DNA of 64,000 nucleotides, taken from contig NZ_AODH01000004.1 in NCBI RefSeq assembly GCF_000525915.1, positions 42,827 to 106,826 of the forward strand. Direction: 5' to 3'. Origin of the DNA: Brochothrix campestris FSL F6-1037. GTDB taxonomy: Bacteria > Bacillota > Bacilli > Lactobacillales > Listeriaceae. Each line of letters opens with the position of its first letter. Position 1 is the first letter of the stretch. Below the pieces are notes generated by a model, which saw nothing but the letters and a program-made list of their open reading frames with translations, was not told the DNA's origin and did not search any database. Below are positions 26,788 to 35,515 of the stretch, piece after piece. The position numbers and the translations under genes are program-made.

Positions 26788-27458
26788 CAACATACTTAGC
26801 ACATCTCCTTTATTATCAACCAGAAATGCTACGTGCGCTGAGTGAAACAGCTGTAATGTTACTCATAGCGATTGCAGCCGCAATCTTAATTGGTTTACCA
26901 ATGGGGACATTCATCTACTTATCACGAAAAAATGGTGTGTTGGAGCATAAGGGCGTCTCATTATTATTGAACAATTATGTGAACATTGTTCGTTCATTTC
27001 CCTTTTTATTGTTCGTTGTCGCCCTTATTCCTGTAACAAGATGGGTCATCGGTTCGGCTTTTGGTACATATGCTGCCAGTTTTCCGCTAGCGTTTGTAGC
27101 CGTTGCCTTGTATGCACGCCTCGTAGAACAAGTATTATTAGACGTTCCAGAGGAGGTGGTTGAACTCGCCCGTGCAATGGGCGCAAGCAAATGGCAGTTT
27201 TTACGCCATTTTTTGTATGTCGAAGCACGATCCGGGTTAGTGTTAACCTTAACGTCCGTTATTATTAGTATGGTGTCATATTCAACGATTATGGGCGTGG
27301 TCGGTGGTGGTGGGATTGGCGATTTTGCAATTCGCTACGGTTACCAACGCTATGAATATGATGTGATGTACACGACGATTGTTATCATGATACTGAGCGT
27401 GATTGCGATTCAAGTAGTAGGTTCGTATGTAGCAACCAAATTAGATAAACGAAAGTAG
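26784..27458 (+). CDS. methionine-type ABC transporter permease (MetI/MetP-like)
   Basis: 224 residues with five hydrophobic segments. The MetI-type permease features are visible: NIVRSFPFLLFVVALIPVTR and the coupling EAA loop EEVVELARAMGASKWQFLRHFLY. Coupled to the ATPase gene upstream and 11 bases before the binding-protein gene. Confidence 0.9.
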   Translation: MTTYLAHLLYYQPEMLRALSETAVMLLIAIAAAILIGLPMGTFIYLSRKNGVLEHKGVSLLLNNYVNIVRSFPFLLFVVALIPVTRWVIGSAFGTYAASFPLAFVAVALYARLVEQVLLDVPEEVVELARAMGASKWQFLRHFLYVEARSGLVLTLTSVIISMVSYSTIMGVVGGGGIGDFAIRYGYQRYEYDVMYTTIVIMILSVIAIQVVGSYVATKLDKRK

Positions 27459-27469
27459 GGGGAGCAAAG

Positions 27470-28293
27470 ATGATGAGAAAAAGTTGGATTGGCCTTTTAT
27501 TAGTGGTAGTAATGGTGTTGATGGCAGGATGTGGCAGCAAGACTGCTACGAAGGATGAATCAGCAGATAAGGTCATTAAAGTGGCGTCACACATGACACC
27601 AATGACCGATGTGGTAGAAAAAGCAGGCGAGGTAATTAAAGCCGACGGTTACACGATTGAATTAGTACAGGTTAATGATAACATCCAGTATAATGAACTT
27701 TTAAAAAAATAAAGAAGTAGATGCCAATTTTGCACAGCATGAACCGTTTATGATGAAATTTAATGAAGAAAAGGATGCCAACTTAGTGGCAATTCAAAAA
27801 ATTTACAATGCTAAAGTGGGCTTCTATTCAAAAAAAATACAAAGATATCACAACTATTCCTGAAGGCGCAAAAGTGGCCTTGCCAAATGACGTTTCGAAT
27901 GAAGGACGAGCTTTAGCCATCTTAAATGAAGCTGGACTGATTACTCTTAAAGAGGGTGTCGGCTTCGACGGTACAATTAAAGACATCGTTAAAAATCCTA
28001 AAAAATTACAATGGCTATCGGTTGATTTACTTAACTTAGCGGAAACATACGGTGAAGATAATGTGGCACTTGTTTACAATTATCCGACTTACATTGCTAA
28101 GTTGAATTTGACACCAAAAGATGCAGTCTTGTTAGAAAAAACAGTCGATGATCGCTTTGCCATTAGTTTAGTTGCTCGTGAAGATAATAAAGACTCAGCA
28201 AAAATCAAAGCATTGAAAAAAGCGATGACAAGCAAAGAAGTCCGTGACTTTTTAGAAAAAGAACACGCAGATACGTTGTTACCAGCGTTTTAA
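27470..28293 (+). pseudogene. MetQ/NlpA-type substrate-binding lipoprotein (two frameshifts)
   Basis: A lipoprotein signal with lipobox MAGC leads into IKVASHMTPMTDVVEKAG and DGYTIELVQVNDNIQYNELL, then the frame stops in a run of seven A (27703-27709). With six A it continues as NKEVDANFAQHEPFMMKFN. A second run of eight A (27830-27837) shifts the frame again; with seven it reads FYSKKYKDITTIPEGAKVALPNDVSNEGRAL to the stop at 28293. The restored protein is about 273 residues. Ligand may be methionine or another compound. Both shifts lie at homopolymers, so sequencing error is likely. Confidence 0.85.
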
Positions 28294-28297
28294 AAAA

Positions 28298-28436
28298 GTA
28301 ATCAAAGCGAAAGCAGCTCGTCAAAGGCAACTAAATTGGAGGCTTTGAGGCCGGCTATCTTTTCCGGTACGAAAAGGCGAAATTTAGACAGCCTTTAGCT
28401 GATAGAACTGGAGTAATCAAAGCGAAAGCAGCTCGT
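28298..28436 (+). repeat. 24-bp direct repeat pair
   Basis: GTAATCAAAGCGAAAGCAGCTC plus GT occurs at 28298-28321 and 28413-28436 without mismatch, 115 bases apart. A degenerate form (AAAGCGAAATCATCTCGTA) follows the HAD gene at 21154, so it marks the 3' side of several genes. Confidence 0.8.
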
Positions 28437-28488
28437 TCAACAGCGTATAAACGGACATGACACTTTGCGTCATTAGAATATTTAAAAT

Positions 28489-28602
28489 GATCGCCTTCTA
28501 TTAAAGGCGATTCAGACTGAAGATAAACGCTGTTCTAGGTCGTCAATGCCTCGCCTTCTCGGAGTCGAGTACCATCTGTACACTCACCTCAAAGGCTCGT
28601 GT
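28489..28602 (-). repeat. ~92-bp structured dispersed element, copy 2, with hairpin
   Basis: Reverse complement of the element at 21275-21366 with three or four differences. On the minus strand it is followed directly by the hairpin ATCGCCTT/AAGGCGAT (28489-28512) and CATTTTAAAT, just as copy 1 is followed by an unrelated hairpin. A TTGACT...TATAGT promoter-like pair (spacing 15) lies upstream at about 28607-28634 on the minus strand. Confidence 0.75.
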
Positions 28603-28680
28603 TTCCTACTATAACAACGTTTCTTTTCAGTCAAGTCATCTTGTAGCCAAAGTTACTTGAACTAACGTTCAAAGTGAAAC

Positions 28681-28745
28681 CAGTTTAATTCGACTTTGTC
28701 TACAATCTGGATTGCCTTCTATTAAAGGCGATTGTTTGTTTTTTG
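28681..28745 (+). terminator. terminator with conserved upstream block, copy A
   Basis: Block CAGTTTAATTCGACTTTG (28681 onward, to 28710) is followed immediately by the hairpin ATTGCCTT/AAAGGCGAT and a T-rich tract. The same block lies before terminators at 44267, 48297 and, reversed, 58271. Confidence 0.75.
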
Positions 28746-28899
28746 AGAAGAAAAACCGCTTACATTATGAAGCGATAACGAAATGTGACATTTACTCGAA
28801 AGTAATGTCATATTTCCGTGTTATTTTCATAAAATTAATATCATTTTGTGGGAATTCGTGCGATAAATTGTTACAATGTAGGAGTAAACTCTTTAGGTA

Positions 28900-28928
28900 T
28901 TGAATTTTATGCAAATAAGATGTAATAT
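28900..28928 (+). promoter_or_regulatory. putative promoter of fbaA
   Basis: TTGAAT (28900-28905) and TAATAT (28923-28928) lie 17 bases apart, about 42 bases before the fbaA start. Each matches the consensus at four of six positions. Confidence 0.45.
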
Positions 28929-28969
28929 TTAAGAGTATGAAATGTAGATAAACTAGGAGGAATTCAATT

Positions 28970-29836
28970 ATGGCATTAGTATCAGCAGAACAAATGTTAA
29001 AAGACGCACGCGCAGCACAATACGCAGTAGGTGCTTTCAACACTAACAACCTTGAGTGGACAAAAGCAATCTTAGCAGGAGCACAAGCTTCAAACTCACC
29101 AGTTATGATCCAAACTTCAATGGGTGCAGCTAAATACATGGGCGGATACAAAGTATGTGTTGATTTAGTTAAAAACTTAATCGATTCAATGGGTATTACA
29201 GTTCCTGTAGCACTTCATTTAGATCACGGTGACTATGCAGATGCATTAGAATGTATCGAAGTTGGTTACACATCAGTTATGTTCGATGGTTCTCACTTAC
29301 CATTCGAAGAAAACTTAGAAAAAGCTAAAGAAGTTGTTGCTAAAGCTCACGCTAAAGGCGTTTCTGTTGAATGTGAAGTTGGTAGCATCGGCGGCGAAGA
29401 AGACGGCGTTATTGGTACTGGTGAATTAGCTTCTCCTGAAGAATGTAAAGTTATCGCTGACTTAGGAATTGATTTCTTAGCAGCAGGTATTGGTAACATT
29501 CACGGTTCTTACCCTGCTAACTGGACTGGCTTAAGCTTTGATACTTTAGGCGCTATCGCTGATATTACTGATGGTATTCCGTTAGTATTACACGGTGGAT
29601 CTGGTATCCCAGTTGAACAAGTTAAAAAAGCAATCTCATTAGGTGTTTCTAAAATCAACGTTAACACTGAATGCCAAGAAGTATTTGCAGCAGCAACACG
29701 TAAATACATCGAAGAAGGTAAAGACTTAGAAGGTAAAGGCTTTGACCCTCGTAAATTATTAGCTCCAGGTACTACTGCAGTAACTGAGTTAGTTAAACAA
29801 CGTATTGAATGGTTCGGTTCTAAAGGTAAAGCGTAA
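28970..29836 (+). CDS. fbaA: class II fructose-bisphosphate aldolase
   Basis: 288 residues. Zinc and active-site motifs are clear: VALHLDHGDYADALECI, SVMFDGSHLPFEEN, VECEVGSIGGEEDG, IGNIHGSYP and LVLHGGSGI. It splits fructose-1,6-bisphosphate in glycolysis. AGGAGG lies eight bases before the ATG. The codons are strongly biased to a small set (TTA, GGT, GAA, CGT), as expected for a highly expressed gene. Monocistronic between a promoter and a terminator. Confidence 0.97.
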   Translation: MALVSAEQMLKDARAAQYAVGAFNTNNLEWTKAILAGAQASNSPVMIQTSMGAAKYMGGYKVCVDLVKNLIDSMGITVPVALHLDHGDYADALECIEVGYTSVMFDGSHLPFEENLEKAKEVVAKAHAKGVSVECEVGSIGGEEDGVIGTGELASPEECKVIADLGIDFLAAGIGNIHGSYPANWTGLSFDTLGAIADITDGIPLVLHGGSGIPVEQVKKAISLGVSKINVNTECQEVFAAATRKYIEEGKDLEGKGFDPRKLLAPGTTAVTELVKQRIEWFGSKGKA

Positions 29837-29853
29837 GTTTTAACTTATGAAAT

Positions 29854-29889
29854 AAAAATGTCCCTCGCAATCTGCGAGGGACATTTTTA
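29854..29889. terminator. bidirectional Rho-independent terminator
   Basis: AAAAATGTCCCTCGCA pairs with TGCGAGGGACATTTTT around a short loop, between fbaA and the convergent PepSY gene. Confidence 0.95.
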
Positions 29890-29906
29890 TTTATCTATCG
29901 TATGAC

Positions 29907-30521
29907 TTAATTGTCTTGCTCGATTTCAATCACTTCTTTAGAACTTGCGTTGATTTTAACCTCGGTTTCATTCTTACCATTTTCGATTGTAACACTCCAG
30001 TAAGTCACGTTAAGCTCTTTGTCTAGGCTCCAATCAGTCGCAGTTCCTTCAGCTTTTGTGAGGGCAATATCAGTTACATCTTTAAGTGATGCAAGCTTGT
30101 TTAAATCAAGTTTGTCTTCAGCGCGTTTAATACCATTTTGATCATCTCTGTCTAATTTTTTATCAGATGAGTCTTTCACGGTGTTTTTCTCGGCATCAAT
30201 TTTCACTTCGTATTCTTTATTATCGTCAACGCCTTCAACTTGGTAGTACCATTTTGAAAATGAACTATCTAATTCGATACTTGTAATATCGCTATTAGGA
30301 AATTCTTTTTGATAAGTATCAATCGCTTCGGCTACTGTTACTTTAGGGAGTTTTTGTGTCGCATCATTCGTCGCATTGTTATTTTCAGTCGTTTTAGCAG
30401 TTTCTGTTTTTTCGGTTGGTGTAGCTGAAGTTGCTTTATCATCCTGACAGCCAGCCAGGACGCCAACTGATGCTAAACCAAATCCTAAAGCGGTTAATGT
30501 GATAATTTTAGATAATTTCAT
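29907..30521 (-). CDS. PepSY-domain lipoprotein
   Basis: 204 residues from ATG 30521 (GGGAG upstream). The lipoprotein signal ends at lipobox LAGC (Cys near 25), followed by a Thr/Glu/Asn-rich linker. Two PepSY repeats follow: about 60-120 (VAEAIDTYQKEFPNSDITSIELDSSFSKWYYQVEG) and 130-204 (ALTKAEGTATDWSLDKELNVTYWSVTIENG). PepSY proteins are thought to inhibit proteases or modulate cell-wall processes. Monocistronic. Confidence 0.88.
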   Translation of the reverse strand: MKLSKIITLTALGFGLASVGVLAGCQDDKATSATPTEKTETAKTTENNNATNDATQKLPKVTVAEAIDTYQKEFPNSDITSIELDSSFSKWYYQVEGVDDNKEYEVKIDAEKNTVKDSSDKKLDRDDQNGIKRAEDKLDLNKLASLKDVTDIALTKAEGTATDWSLDKELNVTYWSVTIENGKNETEVKINASSKEVIEIEQDN

Positions 30522-30710
30522 AATTAACACTCCCTTTATTAGTATATCTTTAGTATAGTGCTATTCTGAGTTAATAACATCATACTAGAGACTGAGTTTC
30601 ACTACTTCAATAGTCATGTAACAGTGCGTTTTCGTGATGGAAAAAAGCATGTGCTAAAAGTGTACATTTGCTATAATTAAAAGAAGTCTAAGTAAAGGGG
30701 CATAATTCAG

Positions 30711-31655
30711 TTGAGACATAAACAAATTTATATGATTATTAATCCAACATCTGGCGGTGGTAGAGGTGCTGTTATCGGCCGTCAGTTGAGTGGGATGTTA
30801 AATAAACAAAAAATTGCTTACCAGCAAGTCACAAGTCAGTATGCGGGTGAAACACTAGCGCTAGTCAAGCAATACTGTCGTCAGTATCAAACTGATGAAG
30901 AGCGACCGACGTTACTAATTGTGGGTGGCGATGGTACGGTTAATGAAACCATTCAAGCGATGGGAGAGGACTATCGTCACATACCAATTGCTTATATTGC
31001 AGCGGGATCGGGCAATGATTTTGCCCGTGGCAGTGGCTTACCGCGTTCTCCCAAAAAAGCATTAGCTCATATCTTACGTTTAACAGAGCCACAAGCGTTT
31101 GATATCGTACATTATCATACAGTTGAAAAGGAGAAACGTGGTTACTTTGTAAACAATCTTGGTTTAGGATTTGATGCTTTGATTGTGAAAATCGCTAATC
31201 AATCACGCTTGAAAAAATTCTTGAATAAGCTCGGTTTAGGAACATTTACGTATGTGATTGCTTTGCTGAGAGGTTATTTCAAACAAGCAGCGTTTGATTT
31301 ACAGATTGAAATGAATGGCCAAACGATTGCGTTTCCACAGGCATTTTTAGTGACGACAACAATCCATCCCTATTTTGGTGGCGGTGTAGCAATTGCACCG
31401 ATGGCACAGAATAATGATGCGAAAATGGATTTGGTTGTTGTTAGAAAAGTGTCCTTGCTTAAATTGGTTCAATTATTCGGTGGGATGTTACTGGGTGGGC
31501 ATCACGTGAAATCTGTCGAATTTCATCACTATCAGTCATCTAATATGAAGTTGATTATTGATGAAAAAGTCGATGGACAAATTGATGGTGAAGTCTTAGG
31601 CCAATCCGCGTATGAACTTACTTTGGAAACAGAGCAACATTTATTTTGGGTCTGA
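30711..31655 (+). CDS. diacylglycerol kinase-family lipid kinase (DagK/YegS-like)
   Basis: 314 residues from a TTG behind AAAGGGG. The catalytic-domain motifs IINPTSGGGRG, the nucleotide loop VGGDGTVNE and AAGSGNDFARG are present, followed by a beta-rich C-terminal domain with GVAIAPMAQNNDAKMDLVVV. Such enzymes phosphorylate diacylglycerol or related lipids at the membrane, recycling the product of teichoic-acid synthesis. Monocistronic; exact lipid substrate is inferred. Confidence 0.9.
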   Translation: MRHKQIYMIINPTSGGGRGAVIGRQLSGMLNKQKIAYQQVTSQYAGETLALVKQYCRQYQTDEERPTLLIVGGDGTVNETIQAMGEDYRHIPIAYIAAGSGNDFARGSGLPRSPKKALAHILRLTEPQAFDIVHYHTVEKEKRGYFVNNLGLGFDALIVKIANQSRLKKFLNKLGLGTFTYVIALLRGYFKQAAFDLQIEMNGQTIAFPQAFLVTTTIHPYFGGGVAIAPMAQNNDAKMDLVVVRKVSLLKLVQLFGGMLLGGHHVKSVEFHHYQSSNMKLIIDEKVDGQIDGEVLGQSAYELTLETEQHLFWV

Positions 31656-31703
31656 AAAAGCTACTTCTTAATTGATAATTTATCAATTAAGAAGTAGCTT
31701 TTT
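31655..31703. terminator. bidirectional Rho-independent terminator
   Basis: A perfect stem of about 20 bases (AAAAAGCTACTTCTTAATTG with its complement) closes a short loop between convergent genes. Its right edge overlaps the stop region of the DsrE-like gene. Confidence 0.95.
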
Positions 31704-32022
31704 AAATTTTAATATAACCATAACCAACGATTTGACGATTGAGTAACTCTTTGATGCCATTGGGGACGATAACAACAAATGGGGGTAATTGACTGGCATC
31801 AAGGTCTTGGGCTTCGAGCGTATCGTTACAAACCATCCATTTAATGTGACCAGAGGTGCGCTCGATATACCATAATTGTGTAATGTCGTAAAAATGAGTG
31901 ACTGCTTCATCGGTTGCGACGACGACAATTTTATCGGTATAACCGGTCGTTAATAAATGAGCGATATTATTTTCGAGGTCTTGCCATTTATGATTTTCAT
32001 TGATGTGAAAGGCTACGGGCAT
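31702..32022 (-). CDS. DsrE-family protein
   Basis: 106 residues, cytoplasmic. The pattern VAFHINENHKWQDLENNIAHLL at the start, MVCNDTLEAQDLDASQLPPFVVIVPNGIKELLNRQIVGYGYI at the end, and length match stand-alone DsrE/DsrF-like proteins, a family that includes sulfur-relay subunits. One Cys (in VCNDT) is in the position used for sulfur transfer in relatives. AAGGAG precedes the ATG. It lies 14 bases after rlmA and is probably co-transcribed with it. Confidence 0.7.
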   Translation of the reverse strand: MPVAFHINENHKWQDLENNIAHLLTTGYTDKIVVVATDEAVTHFYDITQLWYIERTSGHIKWMVCNDTLEAQDLDASQLPPFVVIVPNGIKELLNRQIVGYGYIKI

Positions 32023-32036
32023 AATTACAATCTCCT

Positions 32037-32894
32037 TTATTTATGACCAATTAAGATGTCAAAATCAGCTGTGATACACCCATCACTTTTGGTGATGAAA
32101 GCTTGGATGTCATCCTCTCCCAAATTCCATGTTAAGGGTGTCATGTGCAAAAGCTGTGATAGTTGTTGGATACTTAATTGTACTTTATAGGTTAATGATT
32201 CGCGTCTGAACTGTGGGAATTGACCTGCAAAGAGTGCAACAGTATCATCGTTTTTATATGTCTTTTTAACCGAATCAGCGTAAAAATGGTGACGTAGTTC
32301 TTGAAGGTATCGTGATTGCGGTACGACTTTAAGGACAAGGCCATTATGGCTTAACATGCGTTCGAATTCTTTATAATTGGCGGGTGAAAGAATGTTAAGA
32401 AGCACGTTGACGCTGTTATCCGCAAAGGGCATGTTCGCAAGATCGGCTACAATCCAAGCGACGTCTGTGTAATGTTTAGCAGCAGATAAGATGCCTTCTT
32501 TGGCAATATCAGTCCCGAAGGCAATCGTTACCTGTTCTTTTAAAGCCGCTACAATGGCAGCGAGATGTGAACCTTCGCCACAGCCACCGTCAACGATGCA
32601 GACGGGCTCAGTCGTATGTACTGTAATCAAGGCGGTGAGTCGTTCAATCAATGGTGTAAAAAAAGCACTTTCGGTGATAAGCTCCCGTCGTGATTCAAAG
32701 AGTGCTTTATCATAATGTGTGGCATTATGTTGATTCAGTAAGTTAAGATAACCTTGTTTCGCAAAATCAAAATTATGTCCATTGGTACAAGTTAACTGTT
32801 CTGTTATTGTAAAAGAGGTGTGGCAAATCGGGCAATTTAGGATAGACTCATGTTGTGTTAAGCGAGCAATGCTGTGTTCTTTTTTACTTAGCAT
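32037..32894 (-). CDS. rlmA: 23S rRNA (guanine-N1)-methyltransferase
   Basis: 285 residues. An N-terminal zinc-binding module (Cys21, Cys24, Cys36, His40; CPIC...CTNGH) followed by FDFAKQGYLNLL is diagnostic of RlmA/TlrB enzymes, which methylate G745 or G748 of helix 35. The Rossmann domain has the SAM loop IVDGGCGEGSHLA and a post-II motif LLNILSPANYKEF. GGAGG lies before the ATG. Which guanine is modified cannot be told by eye. Confidence 0.9.
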   Translation of the reverse strand: MLSKKEHSIARLTQHESILNCPICHTSFTITEQLTCTNGHNFDFAKQGYLNLLNQHNATHYDKALFESRRELITESAFFTPLIERLTALITVHTTEPVCIVDGGCGEGSHLAAIVAALKEQVTIAFGTDIAKEGILSAAKHYTDVAWIVADLANMPFADNSVNVLLNILSPANYKEFERMLSHNGLVLKVVPQSRYLQELRHHFYADSVKKTYKNDDTVALFAGQFPQFRRESLTYKVQLSIQQLSQLLHMTPLTWNLGEDDIQAFITKSDGCITADFDILIGHK

Positions 32895-33533
32895 GTGTTT
32901 CCTCCGGTTGAATAGTATGGTTTTATTATAACATACGAGCGGATAGTATTACGATGTGAGGCTATAAAAGCAAAAAAAAGAAGCCCGCAAACAAAAAAAT
33001 GTTGGACAGGCTTCTTTTTTTTCGATTTTCTCGTTTCTAACAGGTTAATTTCGCTTTCATACTTCCAGCTCAATCAACCAGAAACTTGCCAATTTCAGAA
33101 AAAGCTACGCGACAAAAATAGTCGCTTGCGTTTTTCTTCCAATTTTCTCGTTTCTAACAGGTTAATTTCGCTTTTATTCTTCCAGCTCAATCAACCAGAA
33201 CTTAGGAAATTTCACTCCCTTACTTGCCGATGGTAAATAATCGGCAAATTCGGTAGTTCCAATTTCTACAGTTCTAACAGGTTAATTTCGCTTTCATTCT
33301 TCCAGCTCAATCAACCAGAACTTAGGAAATTTCACTCCCTTACTTGCCGATGGTAAATAATCGACAAATTCGGTAGTTCCAATTTCTACAGTTCTTACAG
33401 GTTAATTTCGCTTTCATTCTTCCAGCTCAATCAACCAGAACTTAGGAAATTTCACTCCCTTACTTGCCGATGGTAAATAATCGGCAAATTCGGTAGTTCC
33501 AATTTCTACAGTTCTAACAGGTTAATTTCGCTT
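32895..33533. other. gene-free region between rlmA and msmK
   Basis: It contains the rlmA promoter side (TTATAACATA near 32920), the hairpin at 32972-33022 and the tandem array. The short minus-strand frame at 32888-33073 lacks a ribosome binding site and crosses the hairpin. Confidence 0.7.
32972..33022. terminator. bidirectional terminator-like hairpin
   Basis: AAAAAAGAAGCC pairs with GGCTTCTTTTTT around a loop of about 23 bases. It stands between the rlmA promoter side and the tandem repeats. Confidence 0.7.
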
Positions 33534-33535
33534 TC
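33030..33535. repeat. 120-bp tandem repeat array, about 4.5 copies
   Basis: The segment TAACAGGTTAATTTCGCTTT recurs at about 33037, 33154, 33274, 33394 (as TTACAGG) and 33514. Spacings are about 117 then exactly 120 bases. Units 2-4 are almost identical and contain a hairpin TTGCCGAT/ATCGGCAA near 33222-33245, 33342-33365 and 33462-33485. Unit 1 differs in sequence but keeps a hairpin at the same place (GCGAC/GTCGC). The array ends at the stop codon of msmK. No frame codes through it. Confidence 0.92.
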
Positions 33536-34634
33536 ATTCCTTACTTGTCAGTGACAATTCTGTTTCAGGATCAAACAGGTGGGCTTTGCTCATATCTAAG
33601 CCTAATTGAATCGTTGAATGGACCGGGTATTTTGAGCGGGCATTCACGCGGGCAATGAAGTTTTGACCGCCAAGGTCAGAGTGGAGCATGTATTCAGCTC
33701 CTGTTAATTCAGCGACGCTAATCGTGCAGTCAATAATATTTTGCGGCACTGCATTTAAAAAAATCGGCTCATCGTGAAGGTCTTCCGGTCGAATGCCTAA
33801 GATAATCGGGCCATCAGGACGGTCGTTTAACAGCTTGCGTTTTCCTTCAGGGATTGTTAAACTCGCGCCCTCGGTAATAAAGCGGTTGCCTTGAAGTTCA
33901 CCTTTAATAAAATTCATTGGAGGCGATCCGATAAAACTACCAACAAAGAGGTTAATTGGATTTTCATAAACATGCTCGGGTGTGCCGACTTGTTGAATGA
34001 TGCCGTCTTTCATAATGACGATACGTGTCGCCATCGTCATTGCTTCGGTTTGATCATGGGTCACATAAATCATCGTCGTGTTGAGTTCTTGATGGATTTT
34101 ACTGATTTCAGCTCGCATTTGCACGCGCAGTTTCGCATCTAAGTTAGAGAGTGGTTCATCCATTAAAAAGAGTTTAGCCTCACGTACAATTGCACGACCT
34201 AACGCAACCCGTTGGCGTTGACCACCAGACAATTCCCGTGGTTTTCGCTCGAGGTATTCAGTTAAGCCTAAAATGTTGGCGGCTTTATCGATACGCACTT
34301 TAATGTCTTTTTTCGGCATTTTTCGTAGTTTTAAGCCAAAAGCCATGTTATCGTACACGCTTAAATGAGGATAGAGGGCATAGTTTTGAAACACCATTGC
34401 AATGTGACGGTTTTTGGGAGCAACATCATTCATTAAATGACCATCCATCGTAAAGGACCCTTTACTAATATCCTCTAACCCAGCAATCATCCGTAACGTG
34501 GTAGATTTACCACAGCCTGATGGTCCGACAAAAACGATGAATTCTTTATCTTCAATCTCAAGATTGAAGTCTGATACAGCGGTAACTTTCTTATCGTAAA
34601 TTTTGTAAATGTTTTTAAGTGAAATGGCAACCAT
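33534..34634 (-). CDS. msmK: sugar ABC transporter ATPase
   Basis: 366 residues of the MalK/MsmK/UgpC family. Walker A is GPSGCGKST, signature LSGGQRQR, Walker B LFLMDEPLSNLDA. A C-terminal TOBE/regulatory domain begins near 235 (GSPPMNFIKGELQG, ILGIRPEDLHDEP). It powers maltodextrin uptake with MalEFG encoded upstream and may serve other sugar importers too. It overlaps the DUF1189 gene by 20 bases and is the last gene of the operon. Confidence 0.93.
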   Translation of the reverse strand: MVAISLKNIYKIYDKKVTAVSDFNLEIEDKEFIVFVGPSGCGKSTTLRMIAGLEDISKGSFTMDGHLMNDVAPKNRHIAMVFQNYALYPHLSVYDNMAFGLKLRKMPKKDIKVRIDKAANILGLTEYLERKPRELSGGQRQRVALGRAIVREAKLFLMDEPLSNLDAKLRVQMRAEISKIHQELNTTMIYVTHDQTEAMTMATRIVIMKDGIIQQVGTPEHVYENPINLFVGSFIGSPPMNFIKGELQGNRFITEGASLTIPEGKRKLLNDRPDGPIILGIRPEDLHDEPIFLNAVPQNIIDCTISVAELTGAEYMLHSDLGGQNFIARVNARSKYPVHSTIQLGLDMSKAHLFDPETELSLTSKE

Positions 34635-35466
34635 GATGATCGACCCCTTGTATTAGTTTTTTTTTAAGACGGAAATGCGTAACGTAAAAGAGTAAGAGAA
34701 CCATCGCGATTAAGCCGATGGATAACAATGACATAAACAGCATGACATCAAAAACAAAGAGGCTGATGATGGCTGTAACAACGGCGGGTGCACCCATCAC
34801 TAAGGTACTGAGGGTCATGACTTCACGGCCCGTTGTAATATCACTGACGTGCGAACGTTTCACTAATGCGAAACAAACAGCAACGGCTAACCATGTAGCT
34901 AACTGTGTTAGTAGTAACGCGCAAAAAGCGACGAGGATTAAGGTCGGCAGTAGCAGTCCGGCATTGGCTTCAAACCAATGTTTATTCACCCATGTTTTAA
35001 ACGACTCTTCGGACTTAAAGTCAGCGGTTGTGGTTGTGTCATCGTAAGGTAGGCTGAACGATAATCCGGCAGGGCTTTTAATAGTGACGGCGGTACGTTC
35101 GAAAATGACCGCGGTTGTAACGTTATCTGCGAGTACGAAAGGGTGTGCGGTTGCTACGGCACTCATCCCTTTATTCGATTCAGACGTGATGGTTTTAGCC
35201 TGTAGTTGCTGTTGGCTAAAGGAACCATTTGCTACGCTCTGTAAGCTGTTTGTTAGCGACAGTTCATACGGTTCAGGCATGATGAGTGACAGATTGAAGG
35301 TTGTCATTTTAGTAAGTTGTAACGTAAGCGGAACCATTAAACAAGCAACTAGAAAAAAGAGTGTGACGAGTAGTTGCCACCATTTAAATTGCTGTTTACC
35401 AGCCATCATGCGTCGTGGTGAAAAGATACGTGTGAAATAATTGATGATAAAGGGTGTGCGTTTCAT
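34615..35466 (-). CDS. DUF1189 membrane protein (MalA-like)
   Basis: 283 residues from ATG 35466 behind GGAGG. Five hydrophobic segments: one near 27-50, then four between about 165 and 265. An extracytoplasmic region lies between the first and second. It matches DUF1189 proteins called MalA in Gram-positive maltodextrin operons, whose role is unknown. Located between malG and msmK in the operon. Confidence 0.78.
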   Translation of the reverse strand: MKRTPFIINYFTRIFSPRRMMAGKQQFKWWQLLVTLFFLVACLMVPLTLQLTKMTTFNLSLIMPEPYELSLTNSLQSVANGSFSQQQLQAKTITSESNKGMSAVATAHPFVLADNVTTAVIFERTAVTIKSPAGLSFSLPYDDTTTTADFKSEESFKTWVNKHWFEANAGLLLPTLILVAFCALLLTQLATWLAVAVCFALVKRSHVSDITTGREVMTLSTLVMGAPAVVTAIISLFVFDVMLFMSLLSIGLIAMVLLLFYVTHFRLKKKLIQGVDHHGCHFT

Positions 35467-35515
35467 CTGTTGAACCTCCAATTTTGCGATGTAAGTCTAA
35501 GCCTGTGTATGCTGT

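Larger units (their letters stand above)
28294..28969. other. repeat-rich intergenic region before fbaA
   Basis: No protein gene is supported. In order: two identical 24-bp direct repeats (28298-28321, 28413-28436), a hairpin at 28489-28512, copy 2 of the structured element (28513-28602, reversed), a terminator-associated block (28681-28710) with its hairpin (28711-28745), and the fbaA promoter. Confidence 0.65.

Noticed and set aside
27703..27837. Programmed frameshifting in the metQ-like gene
   Set aside because: Two shifts in one ordinary binding protein, each at an A-run and with no slippery heptamer plus structure arrangement; error or mutation is simpler.
33030..33535. CRISPR-like array
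   Set aside because: The repeat unit is the whole 120 bases with no unique spacers, the copies are contiguous and no cas gene is near.
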